From assembly GCF_002877365.1 (NCBI RefSeq), contig NZ_MCWZ01000317.1:20067-84066 (forward strand): DNA of 64,000 nt, in the 5' to 3' direction. The notes under the pieces are model-generated. The model worked only from the letters and a program-made list of their open reading frames with translations. It did no database searches and was not told the origin of the DNA. Positions 1 to 12,516 of this stretch are shown one piece after another; the first letter of the stretch is position 1; each line of letters begins with the position of its first letter. This DNA comes from Vibrio sp. 10N.261.55.A7 (lineage in GTDB: Bacteria > Pseudomonadota > Gammaproteobacteria > Enterobacterales > Vibrionaceae). A program made the translations under genes and the position numbers.

Positions 1-2688
1 GGTTTCTATTGTCGCGCATACCTTCTTCAACCTTGGTACACCACAATATGAACAGCTGCCATGAAGCTTGTGTACATGATGGATTAACGCTTCTGTATCT
101 ACGTTGTCCGTTTCCAGTGCTTCATCAACGTGAGCGACGACCTCAGGGATATAGCCCACGAGCATTGCCAGCATCTCTTGAGCTAGATCTTCTTTGTTTG
201 CAGCTTGCTTGAGTGCGGCTTGCCAATCAATGATTATGATGTCATTCGCTTCGGGTTGCGTTTCCTGTTCGAAAGATTGAACACGCTCAAATTCTTCATT
301 CTTTGAAATTTCTAGCTTTTCTATTTTGTTTTCTGGCGTGTGCGGTCCCCAGTGAACAAGCACTTGTTGTAAAATATGCTCTTCAATCGGTTTGGTTAAG
401 TAGTCATCCATGCCGGCATTGAGAAGTCGTTCTCTTTCACCCGCCATCGCATGCGCTGTCACCGCGACAACAGGGGTGTTTTTATTGAGCTCTGTTGCTT
501 TGATCTTATGGCAAGCGGTAACCCCATCCATGTGTGGCATTTGAATGTCCATTAATACGATATCAAAGGCATGAGTCTCTGCTTGCTGAACCGCATCTCG
601 TCCATTTGTACAGGCAACGATACTTTCAACTCGCTCCTGCAGAAGGGCGGTGATCAATTTAAGGTTTGCAGGGTTATCATCCACAGCCATAACCTTGAGT
701 GGCAACGTCTCTTGGTAAGACGGCTCGACAGCAGGCAGTAACGTAGGAGGCTGGTTAGCAATCATCATCTGAAGTAATTTCTTACGCGACAACGGCTTAG
801 TAATGCACTGTACATTGTGCGTTTGAATAAGGTGGTCAGACAGGGCTAATTCTGTACTTGGCGTACCCACAATGACGTTCGGCGACACGCTTTTGGCTTT
901 TTCAACCCATTCGCCAATCGTCTCAACAGAGGTCTTTTTATTAGGGGCAAGATTGAGTATGACATAGTCGTAACGCTCGTTTTCTTCAGGCATCGAGGAT
1001 CGATAGGTCACGACCAATCCTTCCTTGATCAGAGTCTGTTGAATAACCGATGCTGCTTGCATGTTTGGCTCAATCAAGAGTAGGTGTCTCTGATCGAGTA
1101 CTTGAGCGTCAACGAGTGGACTAATAGGCATGTCTGTGACATGTAATCGTAACGTAAACCAGAAGGTTGAGCCTTGGTGTAAACGGCTAGTGAGGCTGAT
1201 CTCGCCCCCCATTTGGCTGACCAGTTTTTGGGTGATGACAAGGCCTAAACCTGTACCGCCATAACGTCGGGAAATGCTGGCGTCAGCTTGGCTAAAGGCT
1301 TGGAAAAGTTGTGCTTGTTGACGTTCAGAGATACCAATACCAGTATCGCGAACCATGAACTGCAGCTCAACCATGTCGTCTTTTTGCGAACGCAGCTCAA
1401 CACTAATGTCTATGTTTCCGCGTTCTGTGAATTTGATGGAGTTGCCTACTAGGTTTGTCAGCACTTGCTGGATTCGAAGTGGATCGCCAACGAGCCCGAT
1501 AGGGACTTTAGAGTCCACTTTTAGAGTGAGCTCTAAGCCTTTTTCATGCGCAGAGGTGGCTTGCAGACTGACCACCTCTTCCAGACTGTCTTGGAATTCA
1601 AACGGAATGTTCTCTAGCGCCAGTTTACCCGCTTCTAGCTTAGAGAAGTCCAGAATGTCGTTGATAATACTGAGCAAGTTGTTGGCTGATTTTTCAATGG
1701 TTTGAAGGTAATCAGTTTGGCTATTGGTGAGCTGGGTCTTTAGCATCTGTCTGGTAAAGCCAATCACACCGTTGAGTGGTGTTCTTAACTCATGAGACAT
1801 GTTCGCTAAGAATTCAGATTTCACACGAGCGGCTTCCTGTGCTCGTTTTTTTGCAATGTCTAATTCAACGTTTTGAATCTCAAGCTGTTCTAGAGTTTCA
1901 CGTAAGTCTGAGGTGGCTTGGTCAATACTGTGCTGCATTTCGCTGTGATAGGCAGAGAGAGATTCTGCCATGGCATTGATACCATTTTTAAGTGAATCCA
2001 ACTCACCGTGCATTTTACCTTCAATACGTACATCAATATGCCCGCGTCGAATCCTCTGGATCATGTTCTTCATGTGTTCAATTGGGCGGGTTACATCGTG
2101 CATTAAACGCATGGCAAAAATGGCTGAGAGACCTAGGCCAAGTAGAAGAACCAAAACCGAGAGTACGATCTCCTGGTATTGCTGCAAACGTAAAGAAGAC
2201 AGGTCGAGTTCAATTGCGATGTATCCGAAAGCCTGGTTTTCGTTCTCAGCTTCGGAGGCGGTGGCCAGTCTTGATTCGGCCAGAATTGGCGTGCGCATAA
2301 TCAGAGAGTTATCACTGATATGAGAGGAGCCATAAAGTGGAACGGGCTTCTCTTTAGGAAACATGAGAGATTCAAAGTTGGGATGAAAGTTAGACGTTAC
2401 AAAAAGCTCATGGTTTGAATCGAAAACGGCAATACTACGAACGAATTTAGAGTTTTTTCGATGCGAGTAACTGATGAGGCGACGCACGGCTTCGTGGCTT
2501 TGCTTTTGCATGCCATCTTCACTGGCAATGGCCAGCGGTTCAATAATATTCAACCCCGAATTAATAACTTGCGTTTCAAGATCGTGATAGCGATTGTAGG
2601 AAAAGAAGCTACTTAACAGTAAGCCAATGATCAGTGTTGGCGCTAAAGTAAGGGTAATAACTCGTGCACGTAAGCCGTATCTCGTCAT
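1..2688 (-). CDS. barA: Hybrid sensor histidine kinase BarA (3' end outside window)
   Basis: This is a tripartite inner-membrane sensor kinase of the BarA/UvrY (SirA/VarA) system, which in gamma-proteobacteria controls Csr small RNAs and so carbon use and virulence. I translated it from the ATG at 2688; 896 codons are visible and the C-terminus runs off the window. In order it has TM1 (about residues 10-31), a periplasmic region, TM2 (about 170-195), HAMP, a HisKA H-box SHELRTPLNG with the phospho-His near residue 299, an HATPase domain (DTGIGIS, GGTGLGL), a degenerate receiver, a receiver with LMDIQMP and phospho-Asp near 714, and an HPt domain with KLHGS, His near 876. These positions sit close to those known in E. 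coli BarA, so only about 20 residues should be missing. It is divergent from rlmD, as in E. coli. Confidence 0.95.
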   Translation of the reverse strand, partial: MTRYGLRARVITLTLAPTLIIGLLLSSFFSYNRYHDLETQVINSGLNIIEPLAIASEDGMQKQSHEAVRRLISYSHRKNSKFVRSIAVFDSNHELFVTSNFHPNFESLMFPKEKPVPLYGSSHISDNSLIMRTPILAESRLATASEAENENQAFGYIAIELDLSSLRLQQYQEIVLSVLVLLLGLGLSAIFAMRLMHDVTRPIEHMKNMIQRIRRGHIDVRIEGKMHGELDSLKNGINAMAESLSAYHSEMQHSIDQATSDLRETLEQLEIQNVELDIAKKRAQEAARVKSEFLANMSHELRTPLNGVIGFTRQMLKTQLTNSQTDYLQTIEKSANNLLSIINDILDFSKLEAGKLALENIPFEFQDSLEEVVSLQATSAHEKGLELTLKVDSKVPIGLVGDPLRIQQVLTNLVGNSIKFTERGNIDISVELRSQKDDMVELQFMVRDTGIGISERQQAQLFQAFSQADASISRRYGGTGLGLVITQKLVSQMGGEISLTSRLHQGSTFWFTLRLHVTDMPISPLVDAQVLDQRHLLLIEPNMQAASVIQQTLIKEGLVVTYRSSMPEENERYDYVILNLAPNKKTSVETIGEWVEKAKSVSPNVIVGTPSTELALSDHLIQTHNVQCITKPLSRKKLLQMMIANQPPTLLPAVEPSYQETLPLKVMAVDDNPANLKLITALLQERVESIVACTNGRDAVQQAETHAFDIVLMDIQMPHMDGVTACHKIKATELNKNTPVVAVTAHAMAGERERLLNAGMDDYLTKPIEEHILQQVLVHWGPHTPENKIEKLEISKNEEFERVQSFEQETQPEANDIIIIDWQAALKQAANKEDLAQEMLAMLVGYIPEVVAHVDEALETDNVDTEALIHHVHKLHGSCSYCGVPRLKKVCATIET

Positions 2689-2854
2689 TATTTTCTAAAC
2701 ATCGTGGGTTGGATATGGGAAAATAACCCGCAAAGCGAATCATCAAGCGAATAGCTTAGCTTAATCAAGTCAACACGATTCGACAATATACCCAGTGGCA
2801 AATAGTGATACTGGGGGTAAATTTATCAATAGAAAACTTTTAGGCACCCAGAGC

Positions 2855-4171
2855 ATGGCACGTTTTTTCCAACCCAAAAAGAAAACTAATATTGAAACCA
2901 AGCATCAATCGGTACTGGTGGAAAAACTCGATAACCTAGGCTCGGGTATCGCTTACTTAAATAAGAAGCCTGTTTTTGTTGAGCAAGCGTTGCCAGGCGA
3001 AAAAGTCGTGGTTCAATTAACCGAGAGCAAAAGCAAGTTCTCTCGAGCAAAGTTGATTAAAGTCCTAGAGCCTAGCGACCAGCGTGTCGATCCATTTTGT
3101 GATTATTACCAGCAATGTGGGGGCTGCAACCTTCAGCATCTGGAGCTTGATTCACAGCGAGAATACAAGCAGCTGTCTTTGAGTCAGTTGATGAGCAAGT
3201 TTGCGGGCCAAGAGTTAATGCTTGAACCAATGATTAAGGCGGAAGATAAAGGCTACCGACGTCGAGCTAGAATCAGCTTATTTGTTGATAAGAAAACCCG
3301 TCAGCTTCAGTTTGGATTCAGGAAGAAACAAAGCAAGCAAATCGTCAACATTGATCACTGTGATGTATTGGAGCCTAGCTTGAGCGCGTTGTTGCCTGAG
3401 CTAAAGTCGTTGCTGTCTTCTTTTAAGAACCCTGAATCTCTAGGGCATATTGAGTTGGTCAAAGCGAATAACGGCATCATATTGGTGTTACGTCATTTAA
3501 AACCACTGGCCGAAAAAGATCGCAACGCATTGGTTACACTGGCAGAGCAGCACCTAGCAACACTTTACCTGATGCCAAGTAATGACAAACTAGAACGGAT
3601 TAGGGGGGAAGTGGCTGAATACCAAGAAGCAGGCGTCACATTGTCTTTCATGCCGAATCACTTTATTCAGGTGAACCAAGATGTGAATCAGAAGATGATC
3701 ACTCAAGCATTGGATTGGCTAGGCATATCAGGGCAAGATCGCGTGTTGGACCTTTTCTGTGGCCTTGGTAATTTTAGCTTACCGATGGCAAAGCGTGCCA
3801 ATAGTGTAGTGGGTGTCGAAGGGGTTGATGAGATGGTTGTTCAAGCGAGTCAAAACGCGCAGAGCAACGATCTGGACAATGCTCGCTTCTATCAGGCGAA
3901 CCTTGAAGAGGATCTTGTGACTCAGCCCTGGGCAAAAGAAAAATTCGATAAGGTTTTGCTGGATCCTGCAAGAGCGGGTGCGAGTGGGATCGTTGATCAA
4001 ATTTCTCAATTTGGCGCCAAAAGCGTTGTTTATGTTTCTTGCAATCCTGCTACCCTTGCAAGGGATAGTCAAAGCTTGCTAGAGCAAGGATATCAGCTAA
4101 AGAAACTTGGAATGCTAGACATGTTCCCGCATTCCAGCCATTTAGAATCAATGGCACTTTTTGAAAAATAG
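2855..4171 (+). CDS. rlmD: 23S rRNA (uracil-1939-C5)-methyltransferase RlmD
   Basis: It transfers a methyl group from S-adenosylmethionine to U1939 of 23S rRNA. The frame is open from 2795, but I place the start at the ATG at 2855 ([10 protein letters not shown]), where family members begin; this gives 438 aa against 433 in E. coli. A TRAM domain occupies the first 75 residues or so. The iron-sulfur cysteines are C82, C88 and C91 ([10 protein letters not shown]) and probably C169. The SAM-binding motif is DLFCGLGNF and the catalytic cysteine is C396 in [11 protein letters not shown]. The gene is followed 90 bp later by relA on the same strand, the conserved order. The RBS is weak, and the 20-residue N-terminal extension is possible but unlikely. 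Confidence 0.95.
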   Translation: MARFFQPKKKTNIETKHQSVLVEKLDNLGSGIAYLNKKPVFVEQALPGEKVVVQLTESKSKFSRAKLIKVLEPSDQRVDPFCDYYQQCGGCNLQHLELDSQREYKQLSLSQLMSKFAGQELMLEPMIKAEDKGYRRRARISLFVDKKTRQLQFGFRKKQSKQIVNIDHCDVLEPSLSALLPELKSLLSSFKNPESLGHIELVKANNGIILVLRHLKPLAEKDRNALVTLAEQHLATLYLMPSNDKLERIRGEVAEYQEAGVTLSFMPNHFIQVNQDVNQKMITQALDWLGISGQDRVLDLFCGLGNFSLPMAKRANSVVGVEGVDEMVVQASQNAQSNDLDNARFYQANLEEDLVTQPWAKEKFDKVLLDPARAGASGIVDQISQFGAKSVVYVSCNPATLARDSQSLLEQGYQLKKLGMLDMFPHSSHLESMALFEK

Positions 4172-4261
4172 AAGTAACGAAAATAAAGAATGAACCGAAG
4201 TATAGAACGAACCGAGAATCGGTAAGTCAAAAACATAATAATAAATTTCTAGGATGAAACG

Positions 4262-6484
4262 ATGGTTGCGGTAAGAAGCGCACATTTAAACCCAAACGAA
4301 CAGTTTGATTTAGATAACTGGGTGGCTAGCCTAGGACAAGACAAGAACGTCGCAAAACGATTAAAAGAGGTTTACCGTCAATGTGAAACGATAGTAGAAG
4401 GGCGTGAAGATGCTCAACTGTTATTGTGGCGCGGACGCGAAATGAATGAGATTTTGGTGACTTTATCAATGGATAAAGCCACTTTAGTTGCCGCGCAATT
4501 ATTCCCGCTTGTTTCAGCAGGGGCGATTGAGCGTGAGCTGTTTGAAGAAAGCTACGGTAAAGAAACCATCAAACTGATTGATGGCGTAGAAGAGATGGCA
4601 GCGCTAGGGCAACTCAACGTTACGTTAGAAGGCAGCGCCGCATCTGGGCAGGTCGATAACGTACGCCGAATGCTATTGGCGATGGTTGATGATTTCCGTT
4701 GTGTGGTCATTAAGTTGGCAGAACGCATTTGCAACCTCATCGAAGTGAAAAAATCACCAGACGAAGTGCGTCGAGCGGCAGCAAAAGAGTGTGCCAATAT
4801 CTACGCACCTTTGGCCAACCGGTTAGGTATTGGTCAGCTGAAATGGGAAATCGAAGATTACGCTTTCCGCTATCAACAACCTGACACCTATAAGCAGATA
4901 GCGAAACAGCTGTCTGAGCGCCGTATCGTTCGAGAGCAGTACATTACTGATTTTGTTGATGACTTAACGTCGGAAATGGGTACTTCCAGTATCAATGCCG
5001 AGGTGAGCGGCCGACCAAAACACATCTACAGTATCTGGCGAAAAATGCAGAAAAAAGGCTTAGAGTTCGACGAGCTTTTTGATGTTCGCGCTGTGCGTAT
5101 TATTGCCGATCAACTGCAAGATTGTTATGCCGCTTTGGGCGTAGTACACACGAAATATAAGCATCTGCCGAGTGAATTTGACGATTACGTCGCGAACCCT
5201 AAGCCTAACGGCTATCAATCCATTCATACCGTTGTGCTTGGGCCAGAAGGCAAAACGATCGAGATTCAGATCCGCACCAAGCAGATGCATGAAGACTCAG
5301 AGTTAGGGGTTGCGGCACACTGGAAATATAAAGAAGGTGCGTCGGTGGCTCGCAGTGGCTACGATGAGAAGATCACCTGGTTACGTAAACTGATCGATTG
5401 GCAAGAAGAGATGTCAGACTCTGGTGAGATGCTTGATGAAGTACGAAGCCAGGTCTTTGATGACCGTGTGTATGCCTTTACTCCTCGTGGTGATGTGGTC
5501 GATTTACCAATGGGCGCAACACCACTGGATTTTGCTTACCATATCCACTCTATGGTTGGCCACCGCTGTATTGGTGCGAAAGTCGCAGGGCGTATCGTCC
5601 CGTTTACCCATAAATTAACGATGGGTGATCAAGTCGAGATCATCACCCAAAAAGAGCCTAATCCTTCTCGCGATTGGTTAAACCCTACCTTAGGTTTTGT
5701 GCACTCAGGGCGTGCGCGCGCGAAGATCAATGCTTGGTTTAGAAAAGAGAGCCGAGAGCAAAACTTAGAGGCGGGTAAAGAGATCCTTGAGGTTGAATTA
5801 TCCAAAATCGGCGCGTCACTGAAGCACGCTCAAGAATATGCGCTAAAACGTTTTAATGTGAACTCGCCTGACGAGCTTTATGCGGGTATTGGCAGTGGTG
5901 ATCTGCGTATCAATCAAGTTGTTAACCACATCAATGCGCTGGTGAATAAGCCGACTGCTGAAGAAGAGGATAAGCAGGCGCTAGAAAAGCTTCAAGAAGC
6001 TGAAAATAAGCCAAGTATTCAGAGCCGCCCTAAAAAAGATGCGGTTGTTGTTGAAGGCGTGGATAACCTGATGACGCACTTAGCGCGTTGTTGTCAGCCA
6101 ATACCGGGTGATGAGATCAAAGGTTATATCACACAAGGGCGTGGTATCTCTGTTCATCGCGCTGATTGTGAGCAGCTTGAAGAGCTCAGTCATCATGCAC
6201 CGGAACGTATTATTGATACGGTATGGGGCAGTGGTTTTGTTGGTTCTTATATCCTGACAGTACGTATTGAAGCAATGGAACGAAGTGGCTTGTTGAAAGA
6301 CATTACCTCGCTTCTGACCAATGAAAAAATCAAAGTCACTAGCATGAAGAATCGTAATGATTATAAGCGTCAGCTTTCCATTATGGATTTTGATTTAGAG
6401 CTGACGAATATTGAAATTTTGAATCGCGTAACGACACGCATTGAACAGATAAAAGATGTCATGAGTGTGAAGCGTTTAGGCTAA
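4262..6484 (+). CDS. relA: GTP pyrophosphokinase RelA, (p)ppGpp synthetase I
   Basis: It makes pppGpp/ppGpp from ATP and GTP/GDP on ribosomes stalled with uncharged tRNA (stringent response). It has 740 aa, close to E. coli RelA at 744. An inactive HD-like hydrolase domain lies in about residues 20-190. The synthetase domain follows (about 235-365, with RPKHIYSIWRKM and ELFDVRAVRII). Then come a TGS domain (VYAFTPRGDVVDLP), a Cys-rich zinc-finger region (RCCQPIPGDEI) and a C-terminal ACT/RRM domain. The hydrolase His-Asp pair is not evident, as expected for RelA rather than SpoT. The RBS AGGA lies 7 bases before the ATG, and the start MVAVRSAHL matches the family. Confidence 0.97.
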   Translation: MVAVRSAHLNPNEQFDLDNWVASLGQDKNVAKRLKEVYRQCETIVEGREDAQLLLWRGREMNEILVTLSMDKATLVAAQLFPLVSAGAIERELFEESYGKETIKLIDGVEEMAALGQLNVTLEGSAASGQVDNVRRMLLAMVDDFRCVVIKLAERICNLIEVKKSPDEVRRAAAKECANIYAPLANRLGIGQLKWEIEDYAFRYQQPDTYKQIAKQLSERRIVREQYITDFVDDLTSEMGTSSINAEVSGRPKHIYSIWRKMQKKGLEFDELFDVRAVRIIADQLQDCYAALGVVHTKYKHLPSEFDDYVANPKPNGYQSIHTVVLGPEGKTIEIQIRTKQMHEDSELGVAAHWKYKEGASVARSGYDEKITWLRKLIDWQEEMSDSGEMLDEVRSQVFDDRVYAFTPRGDVVDLPMGATPLDFAYHIHSMVGHRCIGAKVAGRIVPFTHKLTMGDQVEIITQKEPNPSRDWLNPTLGFVHSGRARAKINAWFRKESREQNLEAGKEILEVELSKIGASLKHAQEYALKRFNVNSPDELYAGIGSGDLRINQVVNHINALVNKPTAEEEDKQALEKLQEAENKPSIQSRPKKDAVVVEGVDNLMTHLARCCQPIPGDEIKGYITQGRGISVHRADCEQLEELSHHAPERIIDTVWGSGFVGSYILTVRIEAMERSGLLKDITSLLTNEKIKVTSMKNRNDYKRQLSIMDFDLELTNIEILNRVTTRIEQIKDVMSVKRLG

Positions 6485-6495
6485 AACTCTCGTCA

Positions 6496-6598
6496 TACTT
6501 GAAGCTGTAGCGTTGTTGCCTGCTTTCGCGATTCTCAATCACATAGTGGACTATGCTCAAGGGAATCGCTCAATTGCCGCCTAGCTACAGCGTCAATT
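6496..6598. repeat. ERIC-like imperfect palindromic intergenic repeat, copy 1
   Basis: This is a roughly 103-bp imperfect inverted repeat. The outer arms (6496-6511 and 6584-6598) share GCTGTAGC/GCTACAGC. The centre, CACATAGTGGACTATGCTCA, carries a CATAG/CTATG core. The layout resembles the ERIC-type intergenic repeats known in enterobacteria and vibrios, which would form a long RNA hairpin at the end of the relA transcript. The family assignment rests on my recognition of the layout, not on a database match. Confidence 0.6.
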
Positions 6599-6600
6599 AT

Positions 6601-6690
6601 TTAGAGAGTTGCTAAAAGGTGAGATTACTCGCTCCATCACATAGGCTAGCTATGCTCAGGAGTCTCGCAAGCTTGTTGCCTTGTTAGAGA
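6601..6690. repeat. Degenerate second copy of the ERIC-like repeat
   Basis: The core at 6638-6658 (CACATAGGCTAGCTATGCTCA) repeats the core of the preceding element, 98 bp downstream. It is followed by a similar GAGTCTCGCAAGCTTGTTGCC segment. The outer arms are poorly preserved, so this looks like an older or partial copy. Confidence 0.45.
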
Positions 6691-6731
6691 GCTAACTACA
6701 TAGTAAAAAGCCCAGAGATAAAAATTGAAAT

Positions 6732-6764
6732 AAAGGTGAGTGGTTTTGGCCGCTCACCTTTTTG
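6732..6764 (+). terminator. Strong hairpin with short T tract between relA and mazG
   Basis: A 12-bp stem (6732-6743 with 6750-6761, one G-T pair) encloses a 6-base loop and ends in a short T run. It probably ends the relA transcript. It finishes only 21 bases before the mazG ATG, just in front of its RBS, so it could also act as a partial terminator or leader structure for mazG. Confidence 0.55.
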
Positions 6765-6782
6765 TATAGAGGAATAAAAGAA

Positions 6783-7616
6783 ATGAGCCACCCAATTGAG
6801 CAGTTAGAAAATATCATGGCGCAGTTGCGCGATTCAGAAAATGGATGCCCTTGGGACAAGAAGCAGACTTTTGACACGATTGTGCCTCATACCATCGAAG
6901 AGACTTATGAAGTGGTTGATGCTATCCATAATCGCGACTGGCCAAATCTCAAAGAAGAGTTGGGTGATTTGCTGTTTCAGGTGATTTTCTATAGCCAACT
7001 CGCGAAAGAAGAGAACCTTTTTGATTTTTCAGACGTGGTTGAAACGGTGAATGAGAAACTCACTCGTCGTCATCCTCATGTTTTTTCAGACAAGGAGTTT
7101 GAGAACGAAGAGGCCATTAATGCTAATTGGGAAATAGAGAAAGCCAAAGAAAAGGCTGAGAAAGCAAAAGACACTGCTGAAGCGAGTGAACCCGCGTTTG
7201 AGAGTATTTTAGACGCTATTCCCAATTCAATGCCCGCGCTGCCTAAAGCGATAAAAATCCAGAAGAAAGTGGCTAAATTTGGTTTTGATTGGGACACGTT
7301 AGGCCCAGTGGTTGACAAGGTTCATGAAGAGATTGAAGAGGTCATGGAAGAGGCGTTGCAAGTTGATATGAACGAGGAACGAGTAGCGAGCGAATTGGGG
7401 GACTTATTGTTTGCTGTCGTGAATTTATCTCGCCACCTTGGGCAGAATCCTGAATCGGCGTTGAGCAAAGCGAATTTAAAATTCTCCAACCGTTTTCAGA
7501 AAGTAGAAGGTTTAGTTAACCAAAAAGAAAAAACCTTAAAGGACTTCAACCTCCAACAGTTGGATGCCATGTGGGACGAGGTAAAGCGTTTAGAAAAAGA
7601 GAATAAGAACAATTAG
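6783..7616 (+). CDS. mazG: Nucleoside triphosphate pyrophosphohydrolase MazG
   Basis: It hydrolyses NTPs/dNTPs to the monophosphate and PPi; in E. coli it also limits ppGpp build-up, which fits its place after relA. It has 277 aa from the ATG at 6783 with RBS GAGG; an in-frame TTG at 6762 lies inside the upstream hairpin and is unlikely. Two MazG domains are seen. The N-terminal one has [10 protein letters not shown] and [11 protein letters not shown], and the C-terminal one has [10 protein letters not shown] and [11 protein letters not shown], the metal-binding EExxE-type motifs. A Lys/Glu-rich linker (about residues 115-140) separates them. Unlike E. coli, no mazEF toxin-antitoxin pair lies between relA and mazG. 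Confidence 0.95.
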   Translation: MSHPIEQLENIMAQLRDSENGCPWDKKQTFDTIVPHTIEETYEVVDAIHNRDWPNLKEELGDLLFQVIFYSQLAKEENLFDFSDVVETVNEKLTRRHPHVFSDKEFENEEAINANWEIEKAKEKAEKAKDTAEASEPAFESILDAIPNSMPALPKAIKIQKKVAKFGFDWDTLGPVVDKVHEEIEEVMEEALQVDMNEERVASELGDLLFAVVNLSRHLGQNPESALSKANLKFSNRFQKVEGLVNQKEKTLKDFNLQQLDAMWDEVKRLEKENKNN

Positions 7617-7742
7617 TAAACAACATTTTCAGTTTCCTAAAGCTCAAATGTTGACTCATTTCTGTTTTTGACTAACTTAAAAGTGGTCACACAATTTGAT
7701 TTGAAGCAAAAAATAAAAAATCGCAGTGTGATAGATTTCACG

Positions 7743-9467
<1,725 letters not shown>

Positions 9468-9487
9468 AATTTTGAAGTAAGGAATAC

Positions 9488-9524
9488 AGGCAGTTATATA
9501 CGATTATATGGCTGCCTTTAATTT
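9488..9524 (+). terminator. Hairpin between pyrG and eno
   Basis: AGGCAGTTATATA (9488-9500) pairs with TATATGGCTGCCT (9505-9517), giving 13 bp with two G-T pairs and a 4-base CGAT loop, followed by TTTAATTT. The T tract is weak, so partial termination or RNA processing before eno is likely. Confidence 0.5.
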
Positions 9525-9526
9525 GA

Positions 9527-10855
<1,329 letters not shown>

Positions 10856-10885
10856 TCTCTAGAAGATTGTTAATCTAAGCTTTGA

Positions 10886-10913
10886 ATGCCTCGCTCATGC
10901 GGGGCATTTTTTT
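10886..10913 (+). terminator. Rho-independent terminator of eno
   Basis: A 9-bp stem, ATGCCTCGC with GCGGGGCAT (one T-G pair), and a TCAT loop are followed by seven T, 31 bases after the eno stop. Confidence 0.9.
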
Positions 10914-10944
10914 GTCTGTAATAAAATGGCCTGAGAGATGGTTA

Positions 10945-11004
10945 GGTTCTAAAGCTCCTCCTATTAGCAACGAAAGCGGTCTTAAAGAAGTTAAAGGTCA
11001 ATAA
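10945..11004 (+). pseudogene. Duplicated 3' fragment of eno
   Basis: This stretch copies the end of eno (from 10808): GGTTCTAAAGCTCCT, then a 12-base insertion or replacement, then CGGTCTTAAAGAAGTTAAAG and GTCAATAA, including the stop codon. There is no start or upstream coding part. It is a tandem partial duplication of the gene tail that has begun to diverge, not a functional gene. The copied terminator follows at 11050-11077. Confidence 0.8.
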
Positions 11005-11049
11005 TTCCCCTAGGTTTTAAACTTAGCGAATGGTTAATCTCAGCTTTGA

Positions 11050-11077
11050 ATGTATCGCTCATGCGGGGTATTTTTTT
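11050..11077 (+). terminator. Degenerate copy of the eno terminator
   Basis: ATGTATCGC TCAT GCGGGGTAT followed by seven T corresponds to the terminator at 10886. Substitutions leave one mismatch and extra G-T pairs in the stem, so it should be weaker but may still back up eno termination. Confidence 0.6.
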
Positions 11078-11268
11078 ATCTGTACAAAATCAGATGTCAG
11101 GCTTTTAGGCCAATTAGGTTGCTCTTTAATTCTTAATCTGACGTTTATTCGATGAATCAGATTGAATATTGATCGTAATTCGATCGATGCCCGTGATACA
11201 GTCAAAAGGTCTGCAAGACGTCGTTTACACCCCCTAGAAAGAATACCCAGGAAGAAAAGGAATCCCTC

Positions 11269-12450
11269 ATGTCAGCCAGTGCTTCAAATTGGAAAACCCC
11301 TCAGAACTTTCTCATTATCATTTCTATTATTGTTCCGATTGCGCTTTCTAGCTGGATGGCACTGCTGAATAACTTTGTCATTGAAAAAGCCAACTTTGAC
11401 GGCAGTGATATTGGATTATTGCAAAGCGTTCGGGAGATTCCGGGATTTTTAGCGTTTACCGTCGTTTTTGTACTTCTGTTTATTCGTGAACAGCGCTTCA
11501 TGTTGCTCTCGTTGGCAATGTTGACGTTAGGCACGGTGTTAACGGGGTTCTTTCCCAGCCTGATAGGGCTGTTATTAACCACGCTTCTTATGTCGGCGGG
11601 CTTTCATTATTTTGAAACGTTGAAACAGTCACTGTCTCTACAGTGGTTAAACAAGGATGAAGCCCCTGAAGTACTTGGTAAATTGATCTCTATAGGCGCA
11701 TTAGCTTCGCTTCTGACTTATGGATCCATTTGGGTAATGTTCGAGAAGCTCCACTTAGACTTTGTCTGGGTTTATTCGATCACGGGTGGAGTTGCGTTTG
11801 TATTAGTGGCCTGGATTGCTTTTTCATTCCCTGAATTCAAAACAAAAACACCACAAAATAAAAAGCTAGTGCTCAGAAAACGCTACTGGCTCTACTACGC
11901 TTTAACCTTTATGAGTGGCGCGAGACGACAAATTTTTACTGTTTTTGCAGGCTTCCTGATGGTTGAAAAGTTTGGTTACTCGGTCTCTGATATCACGTTA
12001 CTTTTTTTGATTAACTACCTATTTAATTTTTTGTTTGCCAAGAAAATAGGCCGTTTCATTGGCATTGTAGGTGAGAGAAAAGCGTTGGTTTTTGAATACA
12101 TTGGGCTGATCTTTGTGTTTGTCGGATATGGATTAGTGCAAAGTGCAGAATGGGCGGCGGCACTGTACGTAATCGATCACCTATTTTTTGCCTTGGCGCT
12201 AGCAATAAAAACCTACTTCCAGAAAATCGCGGATCCCGCCGATATGGCCTCAACGGCAGGGGTGGCATTTACGATTAACCATATTGCAGCGGTCGTTATT
12301 CCGGTGACTTTTGGTTTTATTTGGCTTATTTCACCTTCCAGCGTCTTTTACATTGGCGCATGTATGGCAGGGATTTCGTTGCTTCTGTCACTGAATATTC
12401 CTGCAAGTCCCGATGAAGGTAATGAAGTGCGAATCTTACGCTGGAGCTAG
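11269..12450 (+). CDS. Major facilitator superfamily transporter, substrate unknown
   Basis: A 393-aa protein that is almost entirely hydrophobic, with about 12 predicted membrane segments in two halves split by a charged cytoplasmic loop (about residues 185-205, TKTPQNKKLVLRKRYW). This is the MFS layout. I do not recognise a named family or substrate. The start ATG at 11269 has RBS AAGGAA. The gene stands alone between eno and cca and converges on cca through a shared terminator. It could be a metabolite or drug exporter, or an uptake carrier; the sequence does not decide. Confidence 0.8.
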   Translation: MSASASNWKTPQNFLIIISIIVPIALSSWMALLNNFVIEKANFDGSDIGLLQSVREIPGFLAFTVVFVLLFIREQRFMLLSLAMLTLGTVLTGFFPSLIGLLLTTLLMSAGFHYFETLKQSLSLQWLNKDEAPEVLGKLISIGALASLLTYGSIWVMFEKLHLDFVWVYSITGGVAFVLVAWIAFSFPEFKTKTPQNKKLVLRKRYWLYYALTFMSGARRQIFTVFAGFLMVEKFGYSVSDITLLFLINYLFNFLFAKKIGRFIGIVGERKALVFEYIGLIFVFVGYGLVQSAEWAAALYVIDHLFFALALAIKTYFQKIADPADMASTAGVAFTINHIAAVVIPVTFGFIWLISPSSVFYIGACMAGISLLLSLNIPASPDEGNEVRILRWS

Positions 12451-12462
12451 GAACTCTCAGTT

Positions 12463-12494
12463 AAAACACCTTATTTTTAGCGATAAGGTGTTTT
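12463..12494. terminator. Bidirectional terminator between the MFS gene and cca
   Basis: AAAACACCTTA (12463-12473) pairs with TAAGGTGTTTT (12484-12494). The A and T runs on the two sides let it serve both converging genes. Confidence 0.8.
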
Positions 12495-12516
12495 AATGGA
12501 TAGAAATATAGAGCGT

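Noticed and set aside
11162..11368. 68-codon frame before the MFS gene
   Set aside because: It overlaps the MFS start in another frame, has no RBS, and its composition is that of intergenic DNA.
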